Shown here: in pieces, positions 1 through 8,700 of the stretch | Layout of the letters: every line of letters starts with the position of its first letter | Numbering within the stretch: the first letter of the stretch is position 1 | Assembly (NCBI GenBank): GCA_021287065.1 | Contig: JAJTBE010000047.1 | Coordinates: forward strand, 1 to 34,642 | Direction of reading: 5' to 3' | From: Bacillota bacterium | Lineage (GTDB): Bacteria; Vulcanimicrobiota; JAJTBE01 | Length of the DNA stretch: 34,642 nucleotides | The notes under the pieces: generated by a model | Told to the model about the DNA's origin: nothing | Databases searched by the model: none | What the model saw: only the letters and a program-made list of their open reading frames with translations | Made by a program: the position numbers and the translations under genes

Positions 1-474
1 GACAGAAAAAAAATCGCTTTTCTGGTTAATGATCAATTGCCTGCAAATAATAATATTCAGCAAAATCTGCTGCCCGAAATGAACCGGTATTCTCAAAAAT
101 CACAATGCACATGGCTTGTGACCTGGGATGTTGAGAGTAATGAAGTTGAAAAGATAGCTGTTATGCCCCAACAGGATAAAATCGGGATTATACCATCCAC
201 CTTATTATGGAGTCCGGCAACTGATTGTTCCCTCATTTCACTATACACAATAGAAGGTGTTTTTATCATAGATGCTTCCAGGCATATAGTGAAAAAAATA
301 CTATTCAAAGGTGATTCAGATTGGCCTGTAAGCGTCATCCGCTGGTCTCCCGACGGCAGACAACTGGGAATACTCAAGGATAATGGAACCTTCTATATCT
401 ATAATATCGCAGAAGATATTCTGACAAAGGTCAACAGTGATCCCGAATGTTTTAACTTTGTATGGGTGGAGTAG
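1..474 (+). CDS. Beta-propeller (WD40/TolB-like) protein, C-terminal part
   Basis: The reading frame is open from the first base of the window and ends at TAG 472-474, so the 5' part of the gene is missing. The TTG at 37 is only an internal codon. The visible ~157 residues contain propeller-type strands: RKKIAFLVND at the edge, then IRWSPDGRQLGIL and TFYIYNI near the end, the usual W-SPDG pattern of WD40/PD40 blades. No catalytic motif or membrane segment is visible. Proteins of this kind are usually scaffolds or sensor domains, often fused to kinases or peptidases, but the missing N-terminus prevents assignment. The gene converges on the Septu module with a 34-base gap and no clear terminator. 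Confidence 0.6.
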   Translation, partial: DRKKIAFLVNDQLPANNNIQQNLLPEMNRYSQKSQCTWLVTWDVESNEVEKIAVMPQQDKIGIIPSTLLWSPATDCSLISLYTIEGVFIIDASRHIVKKILFKGDSDWPVSVIRWSPDGRQLGILKDNGTFYIYNIAEDILTKVNSDPECFNFVWVE

Positions 475-508
475 CTGCTGAAAAATAATTGTCATCTGGC
501 AATCAAGA

Positions 509-1087
509 TTAGAACAATAATCTCCCTAAAATCCATTTATATGGTATTTTTGACAGAATTTCTTCTTTGCTTTTTTCTGGAGATATTCTCATTTTGTTTT
601 GGATGTTTTTTATAAAATGCTGTCGATCTCTTTTAAGTGCCGGATCGTTAAGACCGAGTATTTTAAGGGTATCAATTGTCTTTTGTCTGTGGGAATTATC
701 AGGAGAAAGAGCGGGAATTATGGTGCCATCCCTTGCTGAAATATCAAAAAAGCTATTACATCCTGAGTAAGGCTCTATGGGGAGAAGCTTATCACCTTTG
801 TGATGTCCGCAATGGCTTTTGGCGTTGCAGCTTTGGGCGAGGTTTTGATATGAGAATGTTAAATCAGGTTTTTTTGATCTGGATTTTATATGTTCAATAT
901 GACTTTCTTCTTCCTTCAGCCTGCATTCGCAATAAACGCATAATCCTTCCTGTTCCTTATAAAGACTTCTTTTTATAGTTTTTTTTATTTGTAGAAAAGC
1001 TGGATCATCCCAGAAATCGGCATGGCAATTTTGCCGATACTCAATAAGTTCATTTGGTTCAGCTCTGTTTTGAACAAGCTCTATCAT
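509..1087 (-). CDS. ptuB: PtuB-like HNH endonuclease (Septu defence)
   Basis: This 192-residue protein has an HNH/zinc-finger nuclease core of the TIGR02646 kind. CVYC (residues 50-53) and CNAKSHC (87-93) supply metal-binding cysteines, HIEH (63-66) carries the catalytic histidine region, and N82 and the CGHHKGD segment (93-99) follow. In Septu systems PtuB is the nuclease partner of the ATPase PtuA, and the pair degrades nucleic acid on phage infection. The ATG at 1087 overlaps the stop of the upstream ptuA by one base (TAATG on the minus strand), implying translational coupling and fixing the start. Retron-associated homologues exist, but no reverse transcriptase gene lies next to this pair. 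Family and role are confident; activity is inferred. Confidence 0.85.
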   Translation of the reverse strand: MIELVQNRAEPNELIEYRQNCHADFWDDPAFLQIKKTIKRSLYKEQEGLCVYCECRLKEEESHIEHIKSRSKKPDLTFSYQNLAQSCNAKSHCGHHKGDKLLPIEPYSGCNSFFDISARDGTIIPALSPDNSHRQKTIDTLKILGLNDPALKRDRQHFIKNIQNKMRISPEKSKEEILSKIPYKWILGRLLF

Positions 1088-2469
1088 TAGCTTTTCTCCT
1101 GATTTCCCGCAGTTTCCGATTCAAGAAAATTGAAAAAATCTTCTTCCGCTTCATGAAATTCAAAGCCTGAGTCTTCTAAAAACTGCTTTATTTTAATGGC
1201 TTTTTCACTGTTTTTCATGCCTCTTTTAACTAATTGCTCATACTCCTGCGCGCTTTCATTGATTCCGGGGATATCAGGACGGGGGTCCGAGCCCATTATG
1301 TAGGCGAGGGCGTCTCCGGATTCTCTGGCAAGGGGGCTTCGCTCCGGTATTTCTGCGGTCCATTGTCCATCGTGATCTTCCGAGAGTATTCGTATATTTT
1401 CTTTTCTTAGTGTTGTCAGGACCTGAGGACTGTGTGTCGTAACAATAAACTGAATCAATGGAAAAGCTTCCCTCAATGATCTTATAACAATCTGCTGCCA
1501 TTGAGGATGTAAATGCATGTCAACTTCATCGATGAGGATAATACCGGGGGTAAGTTCCGCAGCTCTTTCTTTAAACTGGGGGTTAAGACGATATGCCCGG
1601 TGGGCAATGTCAGCGACAAGTCCTGTCATATTCCTGATTCCATCGCTGAGAGTATCGACAGGCAGCCTGCCATATTCATTATGTGAAGCGACGATACAGT
1701 CTTCGGCAAAATCCCACTCAGGATCCTGCCAACCTGAAATGGAGAGAGTTGTATTAACTGCTTTTCTCACTGCAAGGATGGCATTCATTGGTTCGTGGGG
1801 AGATTCTTTCTGCTCCGGACTCTCTTTTTTCGCATCATAGGAAAAGCGGCGAAACCAATCGGTAAAATACTTATAGTGGGAGCTGGGAGAGAGACAGTCG
1901 GTATAGCCATTCTGTCTTTTATTTATTGCGTGTTTATCAGTTTTTTTGCCGGTGTTCGGTTTTACCTCGCTCCATAATCTTCCGGTGCCGTAATAGGAAA
2001 TCAATGGAAATACAACATCCGGAGTTTTCTTCATTTTAAGTTCTGTTTTATACTGTTTTAGCAGGTCTCCGGCACATTTTTTCAAGTCTTTTGCATCGAC
2101 GGTATTTGTTCGTGAAATCTTTGGAGATTGCCGTTCTCTCGACCATGAAATATTTTTATCCCCAAAAACACCGTCAGCCTTAATACAAACCGGAGTCAGA
2201 GTCTCCATTCTGCGGTCCTGGGAAAGAATAAGCCTGATGTCTTTTGTGCTGAAGCCTTTTGATGAATTATTCTCTTCAAGGGAATCAACAAAAAGCCTCA
2301 GCGAAAGAGAAAGTCCGTCAAGAACTGCAGTTTTACCCCCTCCGTTGGGAGCAACGAGTACAGTTATATTTTTGTCAAAGCTTATAGTCAATTCTGAAAA
2401 GCATCTGAAATTTGTGAACTGAACTTTTTTGATATAATATGATGAACTTTCGGACACAAAATACTCCAT
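1087..2469 (-). CDS. ptuA: PtuA-like AAA/SMC-type ATPase (Septu defence)
   Basis: This 460-residue ATPase belongs to the OLD/SMC-like AAA group found in Septu. Walker A is APNGGGKT (residues 40-47), with Ala in place of the usual first Gly. A signature-like LSDGIRN segment lies in the middle, Walker B is IILIDEVDMHLHP, and an H-loop TTHSP follows. A final ~60-residue acidic tail may contact PtuB. In Septu, PtuA assembles with PtuB and uses ATP binding to hold or trigger the nuclease. The stop codon overlaps the ptuB start. The ATG at 2469 has no good ribosome site. A GTG at 2457 (residue 5) lies six bases after GGAG and is a plausible alternative start. The divergent gene at 2675 has an unrelated product, so the module is self-contained. 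Confidence 0.87.
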   Translation of the reverse strand: MEYFVSESSSYYIKKVQFTNFRCFSELTISFDKNITVLVAPNGGGKTAVLDGLSLSLRLFVDSLEENNSSKGFSTKDIRLILSQDRRMETLTPVCIKADGVFGDKNISWSRERQSPKISRTNTVDAKDLKKCAGDLLKQYKTELKMKKTPDVVFPLISYYGTGRLWSEVKPNTGKKTDKHAINKRQNGYTDCLSPSSHYKYFTDWFRRFSYDAKKESPEQKESPHEPMNAILAVRKAVNTTLSISGWQDPEWDFAEDCIVASHNEYGRLPVDTLSDGIRNMTGLVADIAHRAYRLNPQFKERAAELTPGIILIDEVDMHLHPQWQQIVIRSLREAFPLIQFIVTTHSPQVLTTLRKENIRILSEDHDGQWTAEIPERSPLARESGDALAYIMGSDPRPDIPGINESAQEYEQLVKRGMKNSEKAIKIKQFLEDSGFEFHEAEEDFFNFLESETAGNQEKS

Positions 2470-2674
2470 AGATAGAAATGTGAATGTTATGTAGTGATCT
2501 GCATAGCTTCATCACAGGGTTAACATTTCCTCTGTTATCTGAAGCATTGAAACTCTCCTGAGAAGCTTTGAAATTTTGTTTATGTTTATTCTTTTTGGGT
2601 TGAAGCCGGCCTGTAAAGGGGTTTTTCGTTCTTTGGCAAATTAGTCCTCCATTTTACTGTAGAAGGACTTTACT

Positions 2675-4222
2675 ATGCCAAAGATTCTCCTGATTCATAC
2701 TCCTAAATTCCATGATCGTTTTGAAGCTTCCGGGGATATGATGTTTGTTAATGTTGTTGCCAATGGTTTGTTTTCTGTTGGCGGGTACCTTAGGCTTTAT
2801 GGTTATGATGTGCGGATATTGCATCTTGGGGTGGAGTGGATTAAGGCGGTTAGCGGGGGGCTTTCTGATTCGTCCTGTGGGGGGGCGGGCGTTGATACAT
2901 CAGGGGCGGGGTTGGATCCCTGCGGTTTTGCGCAGAAGTTTGAGCCTGATTTGGCCGGATTTTCTTTGCAGTGGCATCATCAGAGTTATGATGTGGTTGA
3001 GTCGGCAAGGAAGCTGAAGGAGAGGTTTCCTGATGTGCCTGTGGTGCTGGGGGGGCTTACTGCAGCTTATTTTGCCCGTGAAATAATGGAGAATTTTGAT
3101 TTTATCGATTTTATAATTGCCGGTGATGGGGAAGTGCCGATGCGTATGCTGGCGGATCAGCTTACCGGCGGAGCGGAGCCTGATTTTGAGCTGATTCCCG
3201 GACTTTATTACAGAAAAGACGGAGTGATAATTGAGCCTTCCTGCCGGTATGAAATGACGCAGGATGTGTTTGAAAAGCTGGATTACTGCTGTTTTGATTT
3301 GATGGAGGATTTTGAGTTTTACCGGGATTCAATTGGTATTCCCGCAATCTGGCTTAAAAATATGAGCATAAGGGACAACAGGGAGCGGATTGAGAAGATG
3401 AGAAAAATTTTCTTTCCTGTGGCGGGAAAGGGATGTCCCCACAACTGCACATGGTGCGGGCGGGAAAGAAGGCGGAAGATGCTTTCAAAATCCGTAACCG
3501 TGGTTGTTGATTCAATAAAAAGAGCTATCGGGCAGGGTATGGAGTTTTTGTATATGACCTATGATGCCTGTCCCCGGACAGGTGATTATTATATTGAGCT
3601 TTTCAGGGAGATGAAGCGGGAGGGGATTGATGTTCCGGTATATTTTGAGAGCTGGGGGCTGCCTGATGAAGCTTTTTTCAGGGCCTTCAAAGAGTCTTTC
3701 AGCGATGGAGTGATAGGTTTGTCGCCGGAGAGCGCCTGTGAGAAAATAAGAACAATGAACGGCAGGCCCTCGATTTCCAATGAGGATCTTTACAAAACAC
3801 TTAAAATTACTGATGAATTAAATATCGAAACTGATCTTTTCTTCTGCGCGGGGCTTCCCGGTGAAAACCGGCAGTTTTTTGCGGAAACTGAGAATATGAT
3901 TAGCTATATTCAGGATAATTTCAAATGTGTGAGTCTGGTGCGGGCTTTTGCACTGTTAATGGAACCGGGAGCGCCATGGTTTGAAAATCCCGGAAAATTT
4001 GGTATAGTATCTAACATAAAAGACTTTATGGATTTCTACCGGATGCATTCCCCTGAGGGTAAAGGTTCTTACAATGCAATGGGGTATTATATCCCCGGGT
4101 ATTTTGGGGAAGGCGTTGCGGAAGATGTGGATTCTTTTGAAACAGAAATATTAAAGATGACTGCAGGAGGGAAAAATCCTCTTGCTTTTTGTGTGGTGAA
4201 CAGAGAGAATGAAACAGCTTGA
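2675..4222 (+). CDS. B12-binding domain radical SAM protein
   Basis: This is a 515-residue protein. An N-terminal Rossmann-like cobalamin-binding domain (about 1-165, with VPVVLGGLTA and FIIAGDGE) is followed by a radical SAM core whose [4Fe-4S] cysteines are C254, C258 and C261 (GCPHNCTWC). Such enzymes generate a 5'-deoxyadenosyl radical and often use cobalamin for methylation or ring chemistry; the substrate is not recognisable here. Residues ~60-84 form a Gly/Ser-rich insertion encoded by very G-rich DNA just before the EPDLAGFS strand. The ATG at 2675 follows AGAAGGA at a good distance. The 3' end overlaps the next gene by 14 bases, so it heads a three-gene unit with a papain-fold hydrolase and a PIG-L deacetylase, which hints at modification of a lipid or glycan. 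Confidence 0.85.
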   Translation: MPKILLIHTPKFHDRFEASGDMMFVNVVANGLFSVGGYLRLYGYDVRILHLGVEWIKAVSGGLSDSSCGGAGVDTSGAGLDPCGFAQKFEPDLAGFSLQWHHQSYDVVESARKLKERFPDVPVVLGGLTAAYFAREIMENFDFIDFIIAGDGEVPMRMLADQLTGGAEPDFELIPGLYYRKDGVIIEPSCRYEMTQDVFEKLDYCCFDLMEDFEFYRDSIGIPAIWLKNMSIRDNRERIEKMRKIFFPVAGKGCPHNCTWCGRERRRKMLSKSVTVVVDSIKRAIGQGMEFLYMTYDACPRTGDYYIELFREMKREGIDVPVYFESWGLPDEAFFRAFKESFSDGVIGLSPESACEKIRTMNGRPSISNEDLYKTLKITDELNIETDLFFCAGLPGENRQFFAETENMISYIQDNFKCVSLVRAFALLMEPGAPWFENPGKFGIVSNIKDFMDFYRMHSPEGKGSYNAMGYYIPGYFGEGVAEDVDSFETEILKMTAGGKNPLAFCVVNRENETA

Positions 4223-4949
4223 AGAAGGCGGCTTAACACGGGAAGAGTTGAAAAAAATGGGCAGAAGGCTCCTGGGCCTTTTTCTGACCCTTATAACAAT
4301 GCTTGCTGTACTTTATCTTATTTCCGGAATCAATCAGTTTACCGGAAAGAAAGTATCAACAGGGAAAAAATTACATACAGCAGGCGGCAGCACGATTCAG
4401 CACAATAACGGTGAAGTTTCTTTCAGGGACGGCGATGTTGTGTTTCAGAAAATTCCCGGGGAGCTTGGCGAGCGTATTTCAGCGATAACCGTAAGTCCCG
4501 TAACTCATTGTGGAATCGTTGAGGTGGATAAAGACGAAGTGAAAATCATCGAAGCTGAAGAAACTGTTAAATCAACACCGGTAAAAGAATGGATCGGTGC
4601 CGGTATGGAAAAAAAGTTCGCCCTGTTAAGAGATGAAAAACTTTCGGAAAATCAGTGCAATGATGTAATAAAAGAAGCTTTGGGCATGGTGGGAAGAAAA
4701 TATGATTTTCAGTATGAATGGGATGACGATAAAATCTATTGTTCCGAACTGGTTTATAAAAGCTATAAACAGGGGGCAGGAGTCGAACTCTGCAAATTTA
4801 AAAAACTGGGTGATTTGGAATACAGAGGACACGAGGAATTCATAAAAAAACTGATGAACGGCGAACTTCCTCTGGATCGGGAAATGATTACGCCTGTTGA
4901 TATATTTAAATCAGCGGAACTTAAAACCATCTACAGTGATTTTAATTAG
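4209..4949 (+). CDS. YiiX-like permuted papain-fold hydrolase, membrane-anchored
   Basis: This is a 246-residue protein. A single hydrophobic segment at about residues 21-40 is a likely signal anchor. The soluble part has the layout of YiiX/YebB (permuted NlpC/P60, papain-like) enzymes: a FRDGDVVFQ strand, a histidine in VTHCGIVE (H100), and the nucleophile region IYCSELVYKSY (C178). Family members are thiol hydrolases or acyltransferases acting on amide or ester bonds in lipids or cell wall; the substrate cannot be told. The ATG at 4209 lies inside the end of the radical SAM gene (14-base overlap) and the PIG-L gene begins 32 bases downstream, so the three are probably co-transcribed. The predicted topology places the catalytic domain outside the cytoplasm. 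Confidence 0.75.
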   Translation: MKQLEEGGLTREELKKMGRRLLGLFLTLITMLAVLYLISGINQFTGKKVSTGKKLHTAGGSTIQHNNGEVSFRDGDVVFQKIPGELGERISAITVSPVTHCGIVEVDKDEVKIIEAEETVKSTPVKEWIGAGMEKKFALLRDEKLSENQCNDVIKEALGMVGRKYDFQYEWDDDKIYCSELVYKSYKQGAGVELCKFKKLGDLEYRGHEEFIKKLMNGELPLDREMITPVDIFKSAELKTIYSDFN

Positions 4950-4981
4950 TGATTGATTCTTTTTTAAGGCGGTTTGAAGAA

Positions 4982-5686
4982 ATGTCCGAAATAATACTTG
5001 TAGTAGGCGCCCACGCCGATGATGTGGATTTTTCAACATCGGGAACAATGAGCAAATGGGCAAAAGAGGGAAAGGAAATTCATTACCTGATTTGCACCAA
5101 TGGAGACAAAGGCGGCACTCAGAATGAGCATACCCCGGAAGAACTGGTGGAAATAAGAAAAGGGGAGCAGATAGCTGCTGCAAATATAGTTGGTGTGAAA
5201 GAGGTTCATTTTCTGGGCAGAGGCGATGGCGAACTAATGCCCGATATGAAACTCAGGGAAGACATTGTCAGGGTGATCCGTCAGGTGAAGCCTGATAAAA
5301 TGTTTTCTTTCGATCCTGCCAATCAGAGCTTTGACGGGTTTCATCTTTTTCATCCTGATCACCGGGCTGTGGCAATTTCTGTTTTTGACGCTATTTATCC
5401 CGCTGCAAAAAACAGACTCTACTTTCCCCATCTTCTTGAAGAAGGGCTTGAACCCCACAAAGTTAACGAACTTTATTTTTATGGCACAAAAGAGCCGAAT
5501 ATATGGATCGATATAAGCGACACTATAGATCAGAAAATAGCATGCCTGAGAGAACATAAAAGCCAGTTCAGCGATATGAGGGCTGAGATGATTGAACAGT
5601 TTGTCAGGCAGAGATGTATGGATGCCGGAAAAGAAAAGGGTCTTGAATATGCAGAAGCATTCAGGATGATTTCTTTTCCCTTTTAG
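4982..5686 (+). CDS. PIG-L family (LmbE-like) deacetylase
   Basis: This is a 234-residue zinc-dependent N-deacetylase of the PIG-L/LmbE/BshB superfamily. The metal and catalytic motif AHADD occupies residues 10-14, a TNGDKGGT segment follows the next strand, and HPDHRAV supplies the later metal-binding histidine. Family members deacetylate N-acetylglucosamine linked to inositol, malate or similar carriers, so a sugar conjugate is the likely substrate. I start at ATG 4982, which follows GAAG/AAGGCGG; the longer frame from GTG 4949 would overlap the upstream stop and has no ribosome site. It is the third gene of the radical SAM/YiiX/PIG-L unit. A small hairpin at 5699-5713 follows the stop. Confidence 0.85.
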   Translation: MSEIILVVGAHADDVDFSTSGTMSKWAKEGKEIHYLICTNGDKGGTQNEHTPEELVEIRKGEQIAAANIVGVKEVHFLGRGDGELMPDMKLREDIVRVIRQVKPDKMFSFDPANQSFDGFHLFHPDHRAVAISVFDAIYPAAKNRLYFPHLLEEGLEPHKVNELYFYGTKEPNIWIDISDTIDQKIACLREHKSQFSDMRAEMIEQFVRQRCMDAGKEKGLEYAEAFRMISFPF

Positions 5687-5698
5687 GAGTCTGAGTGT

Positions 5699-5713
5699 TG
5701 CCTGAAGCAGGCA
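5699..5713 (+). terminator. Possible weak terminator hairpin
   Basis: TGCCTG and CAGGCA form a perfect 6-bp stem around a 3-base loop, followed by GGATTTTG. It sits 13 bases after the PIG-L stop and just before a promoter-like sequence. The stem is short and the T-run only four bases, so termination would be partial at best. Confidence 0.3.
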
Positions 5714-5718
5714 GGATT

Positions 5719-5746
5719 TTGACGAGGTGTACTTAAAATTAATAAT
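5719..5746 (+). promoter_or_regulatory. Predicted sigma70 promoter of the kinase-propeller gene
   Basis: TTGACG (5719-5724) and AATAAT (5741-5746) are separated by 16 bases, each matching the consensus at five of six positions. Transcription would begin near 5753, giving a short leader that contains the GGAGG at 5784-5788. Seen by eye only. Confidence 0.45.
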
Positions 5747-5794
5747 GGTGTCCTGCTATGAAGCAAGTCTATGACAGTCAACGGAGGACCGAGC

Positions 5795-8700
5795 TTGTTC
5801 TGTCCTGAATGCGGTACAAATAACAAAGACAATGCCAAATTTTGCATTAAATGCGGTTTAAACCTGTGGGATCTGGTGGAGGAAGCACCTGAAGCTGTGC
5901 CTGCCCAGCCTGCTAAGCCGGTTTTAAAAGTTGAAGTAGGAAAAGGATCCGTCCTTGATAACAGATATGAGATTATCGGCATCATCGAAAAAGGCGGTAT
6001 GGGCGCTGTTTACAGAGCGCTCGATACCAGGCTTGATAATACCTGTGCAGTCAAGGAAATGCGGGATAGTTTCGAAAAAATCGAATACCGCAATTATGCA
6101 ATAGATAAATTCAAGAGCGAAGCTCTTATTTTGTCAAAACTCAGACATCCCAATATCCCGCGGGTATGGGACTTTTTTGTTGAAAACAACCGCTATTATC
6201 TTGTTATGGATTTTGTGGAAGGCACCAATCTCCATAAAATTCTTCATAAAAGATCAAAAAAACGCTGTGATGAAGAAGAAGCCACTACATGGGCAATTCA
6301 GCTTTGCGATGTGCTTTCGTACCTTCACAGGCAGGATCCTCCGATTATTTACCGGGATATTAAACCGGCAAATATTATGGTAACCGTCGAAAACAGGGTT
6401 GTGCTTATCGATTTTGGCATCGCCCGGATTTTTACATCCAAATCAAAAGGTACAATGATCGGGACTCAGGGGTATTCCCCGCCGGAACAGTACAGAGGCA
6501 AAACCGATCAGCGTTCTGATATTTACGCTCTCGGCGCCACCCTTCACCATCTTATAACCGGAAAAGATCCCCAGCTTGACGCGCCCTTTAGCTTTCCTCC
6601 GGTTAAAAAACTCCGTCCCGACATTTCAGAGAGGCTTTCATCCATCATCGAAAAATGCCTCAAATTTGCCATGGATGAAAGATACCAGACTGCCGACGAG
6701 CTGAAACTTGCTCTGGAAGCAAAAATTCCTGCGCCGCCGCCTCCGAGATCCGAAAGTATGCCTGCTTTTTCAAGGGGCCTTGCGGATATTGAGGAAGAAG
6801 TTGAGGTTGAGGTTGAGGGCAACAATCTTGAAACAGAACTTGAACTGGATGTTGAGAGACTTCCTGACAAACCGCCCAAGCCCAGAGCCAGCGGACTGAT
6901 CCAGAAGCATGTGCGCTCAAGCCACAAAAAATCGTCGGCTGCCGGTGGAACAGAGCTAACATCCGAGTTGGAAAAACTGCTTTCCACTATAGGATCAGTT
7001 GATATAAACAGTTTTGATGAGCCTGCTGCCGCACCGGCTCCTGTTGTTGTGAGGAAAAGGGAAGAAGCCAGACCTACCGACAGTGAGCTGTTAAGTGAAC
7101 TTTTCCCCAGATCCGGGCATGTGGAAACTTCTGCTCCACATGCTGAACTTCCCGATGAGGAACCGGATTTTGACAGTCTTGATGAATCGGTTGATGATGA
7201 GCCAGTTCCCGAATTTGATGAAGAAGAGCTTGAAGAGGAAGAAGAGCTTGAAATCGAATCTTCGGACGAATTAGAAGAAGAGGAGGAAGAAGAACAGGAA
7301 CCCGAACTGGAGCTTGAGCTTGAAATGTCACTGGAACCGGATTTCGAAGAAGAACCCGAACCTATGCCGGAACCTGTGGTTGTAAAACCTGCCCCTGAAC
7401 CGGTGCCTGTGAAGCCGGTTGAACCGGCGGCTCCTCCTGTTGTGCAGACTAAAACTGCGCCTCCTGAACCTCCGAAGGCTGCAGCACCGCCAAAAGCTGC
7501 TGTTGCTGCTCCGGCTCCCGTTGTTGAACCTGTTTTTGCTCCCGGCGATGATTTTCTCGAACTCGGAGCGATTAGCGAGTTTGACCCTGATGAAGATGAA
7601 TATGACGAGGAAGAATATGAAGAAGAACTTCTTCTTCCTGATGATAGTTTAAAACCTGACAGTATTCTTGCATTCAAACCTGATGCTGCGGAAAATGACC
7701 TTTTCGGCAGGCTTGATTCCGATGATTTTCAACCGGTATCACCGAGATCAATGCCTATCGCTCAGACGCCTCCGCCTGCAGCAAGGCATACTGCACCGTT
7801 TGCCCATGCAGATATTCCCCTGCCGTCCAGACAGGCGTCCACTTCTGCGCCAAGGCCGACCCGGGATGATATTATTTCCGCACCTGTTGAAAGAAAACAG
7901 ACGCCTCCTCCGAGGCAGGCTGAACCTCAGCCTCCTGTTGTTTCAGCTCCCCCTGTGCAACAGCCTGTTTATCCTTCAGTTGCCACCCCGCCGGTTGCGA
8001 AAAAGAGCGAATATGAACTTGAAGCTATAATGGGAAGACCTGCTGAAGAACCTGCAGAACTTTCAGCTTTTTCATACCAGCCTCAGTTTGATGTTGTAAA
8101 ACCGATCTCGATTCAGTCCGGTTCTTCGTCTGTGGCACCTTTCCCTGAAATGTCCCAGACGCCTTTTGTTGTCAGCGAACCAAGGCTTTCCCCATTCCCG
8201 GATATTGCGCCTCAGGCTCCTGTTCAGGAAAAACCTGTTTCTGCGCCTTTCCCCTCATTTACCCCGGAACCTCCTCCGGTTCAGCAGCCTGTAAGACCGG
8301 TTCAGAGACAGCCTGAACCTAAGCCGGTGCCTCCGCGGGCGGCTCCTGATGTTGTTGTCCCTCCTGTTGCTCCGGTTTATACACCACCACCGGCTCCTGT
8401 AGCTCCACCGCCGATGGTCAGTGCTGTACCTGTACCGCCGCCTGCTCAGGAAAAACAAATACTTATCCCCGGATGGGGTATGCACAGAGGTAATGTTTAT
8501 CGCAACGGTAAAAACCCTGTGGCAAGAGCAAGCAGCGGTAAACTGAAGTGGCGTTATCATACAAATGGCCGTATTTACTCAAGTCCAATCACCGATGAGG
8601 CAGGCAATTTCTATATCGGATCCAATGACGGATGCATGTATTGCCTGAATAGCGAAGGACAGGAAAAATGGCGCTTTATGACCGGCAGCTCCATTTATGC

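Noticed and set aside
2470-2674. Retron reverse transcriptase or msr-msd RNA beside the Septu pair
   Set aside because: The 205-base gap is too short for a reverse transcriptase gene and shows no long inverted repeat typical of a retron RNA; the neighbour is a radical SAM gene.
4949-4981. GTG 4949 as start of the PIG-L gene
   Set aside because: It would overlap the upstream stop without a ribosome site; ATG 4982 has one and matches the usual family N-terminus.
6544-7677. Long minus-strand Ser-rich open frame (377 codons)
   Set aside because: It is the antisense shadow of the Glu/Pro-rich linker of the kinase-propeller gene: GAA/GAG codons read backwards give Ser-rich runs. There is no ribosome site or domain.
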